64,000 bases of DNA from Agrobacterium vitis. GTDB lineage: Bacteria > Pseudomonadota > Alphaproteobacteria > Rhizobiales > Rhizobiaceae. Within the stretch, counting starts at the first letter, position 1, and each line of letters starts with the position of its first letter. The position numbers were made by a program, and so were the translations under genes. Under the pieces are notes generated by a model, which did no database searches, had not been told where the DNA came from, and saw only the letters and a program-made list of their open reading frames with translations. Below, piece after piece: positions 17,884-25,506 of the stretch. Location: assembly GCF_014926405.1 (NCBI RefSeq), contig NZ_JACXXJ020000005.1, positions 315,001 to 379,000 of the forward strand, written 5' to 3'.

Positions 17884-18888
17884 TTAACTCACTATTTTGA
17901 GTTTGTGTACGTTCGCTGTGTCAGTTTTTGTGTCAGAAGTCAGGACGTTTGTTATCGTCTCATCGCGCATTGCGTGGCCGTATGTGCGGAACACCAGCTG
18001 TGCATCTGCCCAGCCGCCAAGCTTGGCAACGGTGATCGGGTCAACGCCTCGGTGTAGCAGCGTTGTGGCAAAGCCGTGGCGGCATGAATGATACGTGAGG
18101 TAAGGAATATCGGTGCGCTTGAACACCTTGTTCCATTGCGGCTTCATGGTGTGGCGCGAAGAATATTTGAAGACTTTTTCTGCTGGAACGCGGGGGCTTT
18201 CGATTTTCATCAGGGCAGCAACCAGTTCTGGCGGTAGGTGCGCCTGGCGCTCTTTTCCGACCTTGGTTTGCTTGATCAATGCCTTGAGATTCAGCAGGTC
18301 AATATCTGCCCATGTTAGGTTTGTTGCCTCGGTCACGCGCGCGCCGGTCAGGAACATAAAGCAGCAGGCCGCGCCAAGGTGCGGGTTGGCGTGGGCCATG
18401 AACTGCTTGACCCACTCCCACGTTGCTGGCTCTTTAATTTTGGTCTCGGTTTTAAAGCGTTTGACTTTGATCGGGTGGCACATATCCAGCGTGGCGGTGT
18501 GGTTTATGATTGCCTGAGTTGGCACAATGACGTTGCGATTACGCGTTGCGCCTGCTGCCTTCGGGTAGAGCGTTATAGCTGCCTGCTGCACCTTGCCGGA
18601 TGTGATCTTATTGACCGGCGTATCTTCCCAAAAGTCTACCATCTCTTGCACAAACCGGGCGGTTTTGCCTGCTTGCAGGTAAATCTCTGCTGCCCTATTG
18701 AATTTTAATCGACCAAACCCACGCTCTTTGCGGTCGGTTTCTTGCCGGAGAATTTCAGACTGCTTCTCGATGATGAAGCGCTTCGCTTCGTTTTTGTCCG
18801 CTGTTCCGGTTGTTCCACGGAATCGCTCACCCTCGATTGTGCCTCGGTAGTGGTAGTACCCGCCTCTGAGGTATAACGTGAGTGACAC
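17884..18888 (-). CDS. int: Tyrosine recombinase (island integrase)
   Basis: 334 aa phage-type integrase. An N-terminal arm/SAM-like region (about 1-135) is followed by the catalytic domain: first Arg in FLTGARVTEATNLTW, Lys in the beta-hairpin KQTKVGKERQ, HxxR in YHSCRHGFATTLLHRG, and the nucleophile Tyr in VFRTYGHAMRDE. It would catalyse integration at the 30-bp core beside its 3' end. It ends 40 bp from attL, the usual orientation. The start overlaps the excisionase frame by 184 bp, which is more than usual. Confidence 0.93.
   Translation of the reverse strand: MSLTLYLRGGYYHYRGTIEGERFRGTTGTADKNEAKRFIIEKQSEILRQETDRKERGFGRLKFNRAAEIYLQAGKTARFVQEMVDFWEDTPVNKITSGKVQQAAITLYPKAAGATRNRNVIVPTQAIINHTATLDMCHPIKVKRFKTETKIKEPATWEWVKQFMAHANPHLGAACCFMFLTGARVTEATNLTWADIDLLNLKALIKQTKVGKERQAHLPPELVAALMKIESPRVPAEKVFKYSSRHTMKPQWNKVFKRTDIPYLTYHSCRHGFATTLLHRGVDPITVAKLGGWADAQLVFRTYGHAMRDETITNVLTSDTKTDTANVHKLKIVS
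17917..17936 (+). promoter_or_regulatory. Candidate integrase arm-type sites, left end
   Basis: TGTGTCAG occurs twice with a 12-bp period (17917-17924, 17929-17936), 73 bp inside the att core. The same doublet occurs near the right end at 56847-56866. Tandem short direct repeats at this distance on both flanks fit arm binding sites of a lambda-type integrase. It lies within the integrase 3' coding end. Confidence 0.55.
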
Positions 18889-19055
18889 GGGCGGCTTGCC
18901 TCCATGATTGTGTTGATGTCTTTATCGGTCAATGTCATGCGATTGCCAAGTATGCTACAAGCCCCAATTCTACGGGCAAACTCGCGCAACTTGCGCGGTG
19001 ACCAATTGAGATGGCTGGCGACTTGTTCCGGGCTGTAGACGTTGGGTAGGGTCAT
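18705..19055 (-). CDS. xis: Excisionase-like winged-helix DNA-binding protein
   Basis: 116 aa from the ATG at 19055, preceded by GAGGAG. The N-terminal part YSPEQVASHLNWSPRKLREFARRIGACSILGNRMTLTDKDI is a MerR/Xis-type helix-turn-helix (helices near 8-18 and 19-30). The last ~60 codons overlap the integrase start in another frame and are low complexity (Ser/Lys rich), so only the first half may matter. Adjacent to int, it should direct excision. The reading frame opens upstream, but that extension lies inside the HNH gene. Confidence 0.7.
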   Translation of the reverse strand: MTLPNVYSPEQVASHLNWSPRKLREFARRIGACSILGNRMTLTDKDINTIMEASRPCHSRYTSEAGTTTTEAQSRVSDSVEQPEQRTKTKRSASSSRSSLKFSGKKPTAKSVGLVD

Positions 19056-19411
19056 AGCGGGATCTCCTCGCATACAAATTCTTGCTTCGTCCGCTTTGCC
19101 TGTTCGCGCCGAAGGGCGTTTCGCTTCTTGGTGAGAAGCTCCAGGTGATCGGGATGCGGGCGGACACAAAGCCGGTTGCGGCATACGTGGTCGATCTCTT
19201 TTTTGCCGGGAATGAAACCGAACTCGTTGGTCCACATGACGAGATGGACGGCAATCGTCTGCCCACTCAGCGACATGCGCGGATAACCCGCGCCGCGTCC
19301 TTCGTTGCCGGAGGTCGGACCTGACCAGATCCAGCAACCTGTTTGGGGGTTTTTAATCACGCGAGACATAATCCGTTCGCGGATCTCTTGGCGGCGGCTT
19401 GCGTCAGGCAT
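19052..19411 (-). CDS. HNH endonuclease-like protein
   Basis: 119 aa from the ATG at 19411, which follows GGAGGGAGC. The HNH core is plain: CWIWSGP near residue 25, EIDHVCRNRLCVRPHPDHLELLT near 80-102, with the D-H, N and final H in the correct spacing. Such small phage HNH proteins are common in early regions; here its role (homing, packaging aid, or defence) cannot be told because no terminase or virion genes are present. Overlaps xis by four bases (ATGA). Confidence 0.85.
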   Translation of the reverse strand: MPDASRRQEIRERIMSRVIKNPQTGCWIWSGPTSGNEGRGAGYPRMSLSGQTIAVHLVMWTNEFGFIPGKKEIDHVCRNRLCVRPHPDHLELLTKKRNALRREQAKRTKQEFVCEEIPL

Positions 19412-19994
19412 CGGAAGCTCCCTCCGATGATTTGTGGCACGATGATGATAGAATGGCACGATCACGCAAGCCAGATTCGACAGACGAACATATGGTTGTG
19501 TCGCATCCTGAATTTGGAAAGAGGGGTGCCGGAGCCGCTGCCTCGAACTTCGAAACAGAGGCGGCGGCTTTGTGAGTTGTGACGAGGGTCTTTAGCCGTT
19601 CGTTTTCGGCTTTGATCGCGGCAACGCTTTCCCAGGCGGCAAAAGGATCGCCGGGCTCGCCAACCTCGGCTGCGATTTTGAGTAGTTCGTCGCGATAGCC
19701 GGTGAGGTTGGCATATTTCCGAGAGAAATGGAGAACCATCCCGTTCAACCGCTCGATTTCGGCGTCACGGCGCTCGATGTCATCAAGGGCGATGGTCCAT
19801 GCATTGGCTGTGGCGATGAACAGCATGGAGTTGTCGCATGAGCCTGCGAAGATCTTGGCGAGTGCCCGTTGTTTGCCCGGAAGCCAACTGGGCCAAATCT
19901 TTTCCTGGAGGATAGCAGCGATCGCGCGGGCCGGCTGGATTGCGTCTTCGCGGAGCGGGACTGCGCCCTTGATTGCTTCGGTCTCACGCATCAC
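19404..19994 (-). CDS. Phage-type hypothetical protein with central coiled coil
   Basis: 196 aa if started at GTG 19994, 195 from ATG 19991. Not recognised. N-terminal half has a hydrophobic Trp-containing helical stretch (KIWPSWLPGKQRALAKIF), the middle (LDDIERRDAEIERLNGMV and AIKAENERLKTLVTTHK) looks like coiled coil, and the tail is Ser-rich. Lies in a tightly packed minus-strand run with xis and HNH, overlapping the HNH start by 8 bp. Confidence 0.6.
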   Translation of the reverse strand: MMRETEAIKGAVPLREDAIQPARAIAAILQEKIWPSWLPGKQRALAKIFAGSCDNSMLFIATANAWTIALDDIERRDAEIERLNGMVLHFSRKYANLTGYRDELLKIAAEVGEPGDPFAAWESVAAIKAENERLKTLVTTHKAAASVSKFEAAAPAPLFPNSGCDTTICSSVESGLRDRAILSSSCHKSSEGASDA

Positions 19995-20160
19995 GTTTTC
20001 CCTTGATAATGCGAATTGTCTCGATGAAGCCGGGCCGGGTGCGCAGAGCTTTTTGCTCTGCCTTAAGACTGTTGTCGGCTGTGGTGATTACGGTGTGGCC
20101 GTCACGGAAGCGGACGCTGAAGAGCGGCTTGCGCGCTGTTTTTGGGGATTGGGTTGTCAT
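19984..20160 (-). CDS. Small phage early protein (58 aa), unknown
   Basis: ATG at 20160 opens a 58-codon frame (MTTQSPKTARKPLFSVRFRDGHTV...). The overlap with the next gene is 11 bases and the frame fits the packed minus-strand early operon. The FSVRFRDGHTVIT segment looks like a small beta-rich fold. No known family recognised. Confidence 0.45.
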   Translation of the reverse strand: MTTQSPKTARKPLFSVRFRDGHTVITTADNSLKAEQKALRTRPGFIETIRIIKGKRDA

Positions 20161-20259
20161 GCCGGCACCTTCGGGTACTGGGCGGGATACGGCCTGGTCG
20201 CCTCATATGGAACGGGAGAAGGTGGCCGCCGGGCTACGTGGAAGAGCGAAATCAGATGT

Positions 20260-20442
20260 TCAGGCGACTTCGGTAAGTCGGATACGCTCGGCGACGGCCG
20301 GCGCATTGCGCTGTTGGCTATCCTTGCAGATCCCGGCGCTCAAAAGGTCTTTCTCGGTCTGCGGGCCGCGCTCCTGATAGAGCTGAAACATTGTTTCGCG
20401 GTCGCGCTTGTCTTCGGCGGTGACGGTGGACGTCTGTTGCAT
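20260..20442 (-). CDS. Small phage early protein (60 aa), unknown
   Basis: ATG at 20442 with AAGGATGG upstream. The charged, helical peptide MQQTSTVTAEDKRDRETMFQ... has no recognised family. It is the first gene of the leftward early operon, directly downstream of the operator cluster at 20552-20599, so probably CI-repressed. Confidence 0.4.
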   Translation of the reverse strand: MQQTSTVTAEDKRDRETMFQLYQERGPQTEKDLLSAGICKDSQQRNAPAVAERIRLTEVA

Positions 20443-20551
20443 GATTTTCCATCCTTGGCTTGAGGATGCGACGATCCTCTTCTCGCTTTATGTGACGCCG
20501 CCGGATGGGTAGGGCTTTTGGGGGTGGGGTGCCTTCCGGCGGCGCCATTGG

Positions 20552-20599
20552 TTATCCGTCAAATGATGCGGATGACGGATAATATGCGCAAACGGATAA
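20552..20599. promoter_or_regulatory. Left operator cluster of the CI-like repressor
   Basis: TTATCCGTCA (20552-20561) and TGACGGATAA (20573-20582) form a perfect 10-bp inverted repeat with an 11-bp centre; a further ACGGATAA follows at 20592-20599. The same GACGGATAA word occurs upstream of the divergent repressor/Cro start (around 21275) and TTATCCGT inside the first cro codons. Position between repressor and the leftward int operon suits an operator. Confidence 0.55.
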
Positions 20600-20664
20600 A
20601 CATGATCAAGTAAAAAATGCGCAAAAGCATAATTATTTTTGGCGGCGCGGATATTTCGAATATT

Positions 20665-21246
20665 TTACCGAGGCTTGATCCAATCAATGGGAGCTGCCCA
20701 TTCCACGATTTGGTCAACCATATCAGGATAAAGGGCGTTGATGCTCGTGAGAGTCCAGGTGTTGGGTGTACTCCCTGGGCGGATCGTTTTAACAAAAATC
20801 CGCCCGTCTCCAAGCTGCACCACCGCACGCCTGTTCACTAATTCTGATGGCGGCAAGGTTTTGGAGTAAAAAAGTATCGTGCCCTCTTCGTAGGCTGGAT
20901 ACATGGATTCGCCAGAAACCTCTACGGCAACAGTATTTTGATGCGCGTCCGCCGGTGCATCGACGTAGCTTTGTCCACCATCATCGATCGCATAGAGTTC
21001 TTGGCCAGCTCCGACCTTGCCCATCAATTTCGCCCGCATGAATGGCTTATTATCTTGGTTGCCAAACTCTTTGTTGTGCAGGTCTCGAATGGCATCCCGG
21101 TGATGTCCCTCCGGCTCCGAGCCAGACTTCCATCGATTTACCGTTGATTGAGAGACGCCAAAATGGGCGGCCAGCTTGACCTGGTTCCATTTTTTCATGC
21201 TGAGCAGTTCGGCAATATATGTCGCGATATCCATGCGTTTCTGCAT
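20665..21246 (-). CDS. CI/LexA-like phage repressor with S24 peptidase domain
   Basis: 193 aa. N-terminal HTH (MKKWNQVKLAAHFGVSQSTVNRWKSG, recognition helix SQSTVNRW), then the S24 domain: cleavage-site region around MGKVGAGQ, catalytic Ser in VSGESMYP and Lys in RIFVKTIRPG. It should keep the early operons silent and self-cleave on RecA activation during the SOS response. Divergent from the Cro-like gene with 82 bp between, where shared operator motifs lie. Confidence 0.9.
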   Translation of the reverse strand: MQKRMDIATYIAELLSMKKWNQVKLAAHFGVSQSTVNRWKSGSEPEGHHRDAIRDLHNKEFGNQDNKPFMRAKLMGKVGAGQELYAIDDGGQSYVDAPADAHQNTVAVEVSGESMYPAYEEGTILFYSKTLPPSELVNRRAVVQLGDGRIFVKTIRPGSTPNTWTLTSINALYPDMVDQIVEWAAPIDWIKPR

Positions 21247-21272
21247 ATTACAGATCCCTGGATTTAAAAAAT

Positions 21273-21326
21273 GCGTTGACGGATAAAATCGCCGTTGAAA
21301 AATATCGGTTTGCGCATATTATGCGC
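21273..21326. promoter_or_regulatory. Divergent repressor/Cro control region
   Basis: The 82-bp gap contains TTGACGGATAA near 21274 and a perfect palindrome GCGCATA-T-TATGCGC at 21312-21326, immediately before the cro ATG at 21329. GCGCA words also recur in the left operator region (20586, 20618). Likely the shared operator for CI and Cro. Confidence 0.55.
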
Positions 21327-21328
21327 CA

Positions 21329-21547
21329 ATGAGTCCGATCCAATTTATCCGTAAACAGGTGTTCTCCGTCAGTCAGTCTGAATTCGCAGCCATCCTGGAT
21401 GTGTCTCAGTCGACTGTCTCTCGTTGGGAACGCGGCGTGTCGCCATCGCTTGATGAAATGAGCAAGATACGCTGTGCGGCTGTTGAGCGCGGGGTTTCGT
21501 GGAGCGATAGCTTCTTCTTTGACGTTCCTAATGGGGTCGCCCAATGA
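21329..21547 (+). CDS. Cro-like HTH protein
   Basis: 72 aa. Classic XRE/Cro helix-turn-helix: FIRKQVFSVSQSEFAAILDVSQSTVSRWERGVSPSLDEM with recognition helix SQSTVSRWE. The recognition helix resembles that of the divergent CI-like protein (SQSTVNRW), consistent with shared operators. First gene of the rightward early operon. Confidence 0.85.
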   Translation: MSPIQFIRKQVFSVSQSEFAAILDVSQSTVSRWERGVSPSLDEMSKIRCAAVERGVSWSDSFFFDVPNGVAQ

Positions 21548-21672
21548 CGGTGCGGCCCTTTCCTCCATACGGTTCGCGCTGGCTCTCCTCCCGGCTGCGC
21601 GCGGCCCGCACCAGGTTGTTTGGCGTCCGATCTGGTGCGGGCAAGTTTCGGTTTGCATGCGGTCCTCCCTGA
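21544..21672 (+). CDS. Small phage early protein (42 aa)
   Basis: ATG at 21544 overlaps the cro stop (ATGA). The peptide begins MTVRPFPPYGSRW and is Arg-rich. Similar RPFPPYG starts are familiar from rhizobial prophage early proteins, but the family is unnamed. Kept because of the tight coupling. Confidence 0.4.
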   Translation: MTVRPFPPYGSRWLSSRLRAARTRLFGVRSGAGKFRFACGPP

Positions 21673-21762
21673 GTATCTGACGGCCCATTCCTCACATTTT
21701 TGATCAATTCCCACCACGGGAAAAACGCCGGAGATTTCCCGGCGCGGGAAAGGTTTTGTCTT

Positions 21763-22260
21763 ATGCACACAAGCGCTTGGTTTCATCGCATCAAAGCGGC
21801 GCAACGCGACCTGATTAGGCTGGTCGGCGGTATCGAGCGGGCGTCGGAGATCTCATCGGTGTCTGCCAGCCATATCGGACGGATGAACAACCCGCGTGAT
21901 ACGGACCTGATGCCGATTTCGGTTGTCTATGCCCTGGAGAGCGAATGCGGGGTGCCGGTCGTGACCTCGGCCATGGCAGAACTGAGCGGGCGGCGGTTGA
22001 CTGATCCGGCAAGTGACAAGGCCGTGGATCAAGGTGTCGTCGTTGCCTATTCGGAGATGGTGCGCCGGGCTGGCGATCTGATTTCCGGTGGCGCGGTGGC
22101 GATCTCCGACATGGTGGTGACACCTGCGGAAGCCACCAAGATGGACCGGGATGCGGCGGAACTGGAAGTCGGTCTTGCAGCACTTCGCAAGGCGCTGGCC
22201 GGTGTGAAGGCGAGGGGTGGCGATAAGCTTGGCCTGCGGATCGTGGGAGAGCAGCCATGA
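21763..22260 (+). CDS. Phage early regulator-like protein (CII position)
   Basis: 165 aa from the ATG at 21763, preceded by GGAAAGG. N-terminal region FHRIKAAQRDLIRLVGGIERASEISSVSASHIGRM looks like a divergent helix-turn-helix (AASEISSVSASHIGRM), followed by a helical region. It sits where lambdoid phages encode CII. Activity as an activator is inferred from place only. An upstream start at 21700 lacks a clear RBS. Confidence 0.55.
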   Translation: MHTSAWFHRIKAAQRDLIRLVGGIERASEISSVSASHIGRMNNPRDTDLMPISVVYALESECGVPVVTSAMAELSGRRLTDPASDKAVDQGVVVAYSEMVRRAGDLISGGAVAISDMVVTPAEATKMDRDAAELEVGLAALRKALAGVKARGGDKLGLRIVGEQP

Positions 22261-22493
22261 TCGACGCAACCCTGACCCCGCTATTCGAGCGGCCCTTGAG
22301 TGCGCGGGCACGGGCCTTTCTGCGCAAGCTCAAAATCCATGGTGGTCAGCTGATCGTGCCTGATGGCCCTGACCGGCAGTTGGCGAATGACTGCCGTGCC
22401 TGCGGCTATGTGCTGATCCGCGAGGATCACAAGACGGTGCTGCTGACCGGCCTCGGCCAAGCCTATCTTGATCGTCTGATGAGGGCGAACTGA
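22257..22493 (+). CDS. Small phage protein (78 aa), unknown
   Basis: Coupled to the preceding gene by ATGA overlap. The sequence LSARARAFLRKLKIHGGQLIVP ... GYVLIREDHKTVLLTGLGQAYLDRLM looks like a small winged-helix domain. No family recognised. Confidence 0.55.
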   Translation: MIDATLTPLFERPLSARARAFLRKLKIHGGQLIVPDGPDRQLANDCRACGYVLIREDHKTVLLTGLGQAYLDRLMRAN

Positions 22494-22591
22494 TGGCCGG
22501 TTATGTGTCAGTCAAGTTTCCCAAGCCCGGTTCTGCCGGGCTTTCCCTTATTCTCGCAGCGAACAAGGTGGCCGCATCATGCAAGATGTGA
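22493..22591 (+). CDS. Possible 32-aa ORF overlapping a stem-loop
   Basis: ATG at 22493 overlaps the previous stop by one base and the frame ends inside the next start region. The same stretch has an 8-bp stem AAGCCCGG/CCGGGCTT (22523-22530, 22536-22543) followed by TCCCTT, which may act as an attenuator in the early operon. Coding status is uncertain. Confidence 0.3.
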   Translation: MAGYVSVKFPKPGSAGLSLILAANKVAASCKM

Positions 22592-23136
22592 ACCGCCAAC
22601 GCGAAGCCTCGACGGTGAACCGGCTCAAGGGGTCGGCAGAGCGTCTGCATGATGATGTTTGGACGCTGGAAGCGGATCGGGGCGGGTTGCGCCTGGTGGT
22701 GCATCGGCTGATGGGTGAGCAGGTGCATATTGCCACCATTCATCCGGCCGCCTTGCATGACGAACGTGACCTGATCTGTGGAGCGCTCGATCATTTGCGC
22801 CTGTTTCTTCGTCTTGTGGATCGGGCAGCGATTGCCGTGCGCGATCTGCGCCAAGAGCTGGCGGTGCAGAGCCATTCACCGGCGTTGGCCCGCAAGATGC
22901 CAAACCACGCGGCGCAAGCCTCCATTCTGCTGTCCCACGCAGCCTTTCACCGGTTTCTAAGCGAGACCAACAGCGGCAGCGTGGTTGACGACAAAGACAC
23001 TGCCGACGCGGCCCTCAAGGATCGCCTCGGCATCACCAGCAAAAAACAGATCAATGAAGATGACCGCGCACGGTCGGCCTGGCTCTCGCTCTATGGCGAG
23101 TACGAGGCGTGGCTGCGCGGCGGGGGTGAAGCATGA
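22579..23136 (+). CDS. Phage early hypothetical protein (185 aa)
   Basis: Not recognised. Helical and His-rich: HDDVWTLEADRGGLRLVVHRLMGEQVHIATIHPAALHDERDLIC covers the first third, and a C-terminal EDDRARSAWLSLYGEYEAWLRGG closes it. It overlaps the next gene by four bases and is part of the rightward early operon between the Cro-like and replication-type genes. Confidence 0.6.
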   Translation: MQDVNRQREASTVNRLKGSAERLHDDVWTLEADRGGLRLVVHRLMGEQVHIATIHPAALHDERDLICGALDHLRLFLRLVDRAAIAVRDLRQELAVQSHSPALARKMPNHAAQASILLSHAAFHRFLSETNSGSVVDDKDTADAALKDRLGITSKKQINEDDRARSAWLSLYGEYEAWLRGGGEA

Positions 23137-23774
23137 CCGGTCGTGACTTTCCAGAGGTCTCTATTCCCTATGGCAAGCGCACCGCAAAGGCGATGCGGAT
23201 TGCCTGCGGGTGCTGCGACGTCGTTTCCTACTTCCCGCATCACACCGGGATCATCGTCAAGCAGTCCATCGCGGCCATCCAGCATTTCCAGACCAAAGGG
23301 TGGGTCGTCGGCAGCAGTCCGAAAGAGGATTTTTGCCCAAAACATGCCAGCCCGTCCAAGCGCAAAGGAGCGATTATCATGGCCGAGAACACAGCACCGG
23401 TTGCGGACAAGCCGCGTGACATGAGCCGCGAGGATCGCGCCATCATCTTTGACAAGCTCAATGAGGTCTATGGCAAGGACGCCTATAAAGCGCCCTGGAC
23501 AGACAGCATTGTTGCCAAGGATCTCGGTGTGCCGCGCGATTGGGTGTCCGTCACACGCGATGCAATGTTCGGCCAGGCCGGCTCCAATCCGCTGTTTGAT
23601 GACTTTCTGCTGGAAAGCGCCAGGATGGAAAGCCAGTTCCGCACCTATGCCAGTGCTTGCGAAGCGGCAACACAGGCCGTGGACGCGCAAAAGGCCGCCC
23701 AGGCGGCGTTGTCCAAGCAGATGGACGCCTATCGCGCTCTGGCACGCAAGGTGGAGCGGGAGATTGGCCGATGA
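23133..23774 (+). CDS. Phage early hypothetical protein with possible Zn-binding Cys/His
   Basis: 213 aa. N-terminus has ACGCCDVVSYFPHHTG and later FCPKHASPSKRK, a Cys/His pattern that could bind zinc. The middle (MSREDRAIIFDKLNEVYGKDAYKAPWTDSIVAKDLGVPRDWVSV) looks like a DNA-binding helical domain; the C-terminus is coiled coil. An internal ATG at about 23379 (MAENTAPVADK) could give a shorter product. Coupled to both neighbours by overlaps. Confidence 0.6.
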   Translation: MTGRDFPEVSIPYGKRTAKAMRIACGCCDVVSYFPHHTGIIVKQSIAAIQHFQTKGWVVGSSPKEDFCPKHASPSKRKGAIIMAENTAPVADKPRDMSREDRAIIFDKLNEVYGKDAYKAPWTDSIVAKDLGVPRDWVSVTRDAMFGQAGSNPLFDDFLLESARMESQFRTYASACEAATQAVDAQKAAQAALSKQMDAYRALARKVEREIGR

Positions 23775-24064
23775 CAGGGCTTCTTCCCATCATCGAGCAG
23801 CTTTGCGATTGCCAGACGGACGCGGAACGGGCCGATTGGCTGCTGAGGGTACCGCAGGGCGTGATCTACCGCGACAACGCTGCGATCCGCATGGTGTTGC
23901 GCACGGCTGGGTTCTTGGCCGGCGTTGACTATCTCGATGCCGAGCTGGCAGCGTTCAATTCCACCCGCACCGAGCAAGGCTGCTGGCGCGATAGCGTGTT
24001 GCTGTCCGTTGGTGCGGGCAGGGCGGCGCTGCTGGATGTTGTGCGCAAAGGCGGTGGGCAGTGA
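23771..24064 (+). CDS. Phage early hypothetical protein (97 aa)
   Basis: ATG at 23771 overlaps the previous stop (ATGA). The helical peptide starts MTGLLPIIEQLCDCQTDAERADWLLRVP. Not assigned to a family. Its end overlaps the GTG start of the replication-type gene. Confidence 0.55.
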   Translation: MTGLLPIIEQLCDCQTDAERADWLLRVPQGVIYRDNAAIRMVLRTAGFLAGVDYLDAELAAFNSTRTEQGCWRDSVLLSVGAGRAALLDVVRKGGGQ

Positions 24065-25506
24065 GCGGCGAAGCGACAATCCGGCGCGGCGTGCGCAATG
24101 CACGTTATGCCGCCATTCCCAACCATGTGTTTGAGGATGCGAGGCTCTCCATGGAGGCCCGCTGGCTGCTGTCTTATCTGCTGTCGAAACCCGACAACTG
24201 GACCGTGGTGATCGGTGACATCGTCCGCAAGGGCAATTGCGGGCGCGACAAGGCCCGCAAGATGATCGCGGAGCTGGTGGAGACAGGCTATGCGCAGCGG
24301 GAGCAGACCCGTGCCGATGGCAAGTTCGGTGCAACGGTTCTTGTCATCTTTGACGAGCCACGCCAGGCGGTCCTGGATGCCTCCGACGTCTCTGACAACA
24401 CCGATGCCTCCGACGTCTCTGACAACACCGATGCCTCCGACGTCTCTGACACCACCGGTGCCGCCGACAACGCCGACAACACTGATACCTCTAATGCCTC
24501 CGACACCGCTGATGCCTCTGATGCTTCCGGCAACGCCGAAGCCTCCAATGCCTCGGCCAAATCCGACGGTTCTGACGGTTCCGATGCGCCAACCAAAACT
24601 GTTGCATTTCTACCGCAGACTGAAACGCCGTCGCCGGCAAAACCGTCGCCGGTTTTACCGTCGCCGGTAAAATCGGCACCTAGTAATAACTTAGATCTAG
24701 CAAAGACTGACTCTTACCAAGGGGAGGGAGTTTGCGAGCCGGTTTTGCAAGGCAATGCGGTTCCCGCTGCGGACGATAAGGCAGCCAAGCGGACTGAGCG
24801 AGCCCGGATCGGTCGGCAGTTTGACGCCTGGTACAAACTCTGGCCCAAGCCCGGCAGTCCCGAATTTGCCCGCAATGCCTGGTTTGCGCTGTCGGCTGAG
24901 GAGCGGGACGCCTGCAGTGAGCGAACACCAGCCTATCTGGCCTGGGCAAAGCGCGATGACCTGACAGCGCCCGCCGTTTACCTCAAGGCACGGGCATGGA
25001 CAGACCTGCCAGACCATCTGGCTGCCACCCAGGAGCCAGCACGCGTGGTCGCCAAGCCGTGCGGCAAGCTTTGGATGGGACGGCGCTTGGAGGCCCTGCT
25101 GTCAGACCCGACCGGCCCGTTCTTCATCACGGCTTTTGATGAGCGGCGGATTGCCTCCGGTGCGATCAGCCGGGAAGCGCTGATCTGGGAAAAGCGTCGG
25201 GAGCACGGCTGGCCGCTGGTGGTCAAAATGCAAGACCGCGCCCTTCGCGGCGAACAGTTTGTCACCTCGGCGGATCTGTTGCCGCTGGTGGCCGGCTTTG
25301 TCGGATTCAAGCCAGACAGCGATTTGTTTGCCGCTTGGCGGCGGCTCCATGAGCGGCGGGGATGGATGTTTATCGATGGTCGGTGCGAGTGGAATTACTT
25401 CCCGCCGGTCGACCCCGCAGAGCCCGATCTCGATGCGGCGGTCGAAGCCGCCCTTCAGCACTTCAAAATCAGCCTCAGCGAGGGACGTACCCATGATGCA
25501 GCATAA
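24061..25506 (+). CDS. Winged-helix replication-type protein with low-complexity linker
   Basis: 481 aa from a GTG at 24061. Residues 12-105 (YAAIPNHVFEDARLSMEARWLLSYLL ... IVRKGNCGRDKARKMIAELVETGYAQRE) are a winged helix like phage replisome-organiser proteins. A Ser/Asp/Ala linker follows, containing three 9-residue repeats DASDVSDNT and further degenerate copies, then two TPSPAKPSP-like blocks. The C-terminal half (about 240-481, FDAWYKLWPKPGSPEFARNAWFAL) resembles the DnaT/primosomal C-terminal domain of phage proteins. It would open or load replication at a phage-like origin, which was not located. Confidence 0.7.
   Translation: MSGEATIRRGVRNARYAAIPNHVFEDARLSMEARWLLSYLLSKPDNWTVVIGDIVRKGNCGRDKARKMIAELVETGYAQREQTRADGKFGATVLVIFDEPRQAVLDASDVSDNTDASDVSDNTDASDVSDTTGAADNADNTDTSNASDTADASDASGNAEASNASAKSDGSDGSDAPTKTVAFLPQTETPSPAKPSPVLPSPVKSAPSNNLDLAKTDSYQGEGVCEPVLQGNAVPAADDKAAKRTERARIGRQFDAWYKLWPKPGSPEFARNAWFALSAEERDACSERTPAYLAWAKRDDLTAPAVYLKARAWTDLPDHLAATQEPARVVAKPCGKLWMGRRLEALLSDPTGPFFITAFDERRIASGAISREALIWEKRREHGWPLVVKMQDRALRGEQFVTSADLLPLVAGFVGFKPDSDLFAAWRRLHERRGWMFIDGRCEWNYFPPVDPAEPDLDAAVEAALQHFKISLSEGRTHDAA
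24376..24456 (+). repeat. Three tandem 27-bp repeats in the linker coding region
   Basis: Units at 24376-24402, 24403-24429 and 24430-24456; the first two are identical and the third differs by one base in the last codons. They encode DASDVSDNT. In-frame unit size means copy-number change would alter linker length without frameshift. Confidence 0.85.

Noticed and set aside
17869..18057. ORF MIDIDLTHYF... at attL as a truncated serC
   Set aside because: Only four codons match serC; the rest is antisense to the integrase and there is no RBS.
24376..24456. Possible CRISPR array because of regular repeats
   Set aside because: Repeats are contiguous with no spacers and lie in frame in a coding sequence. 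No cas genes in the window.
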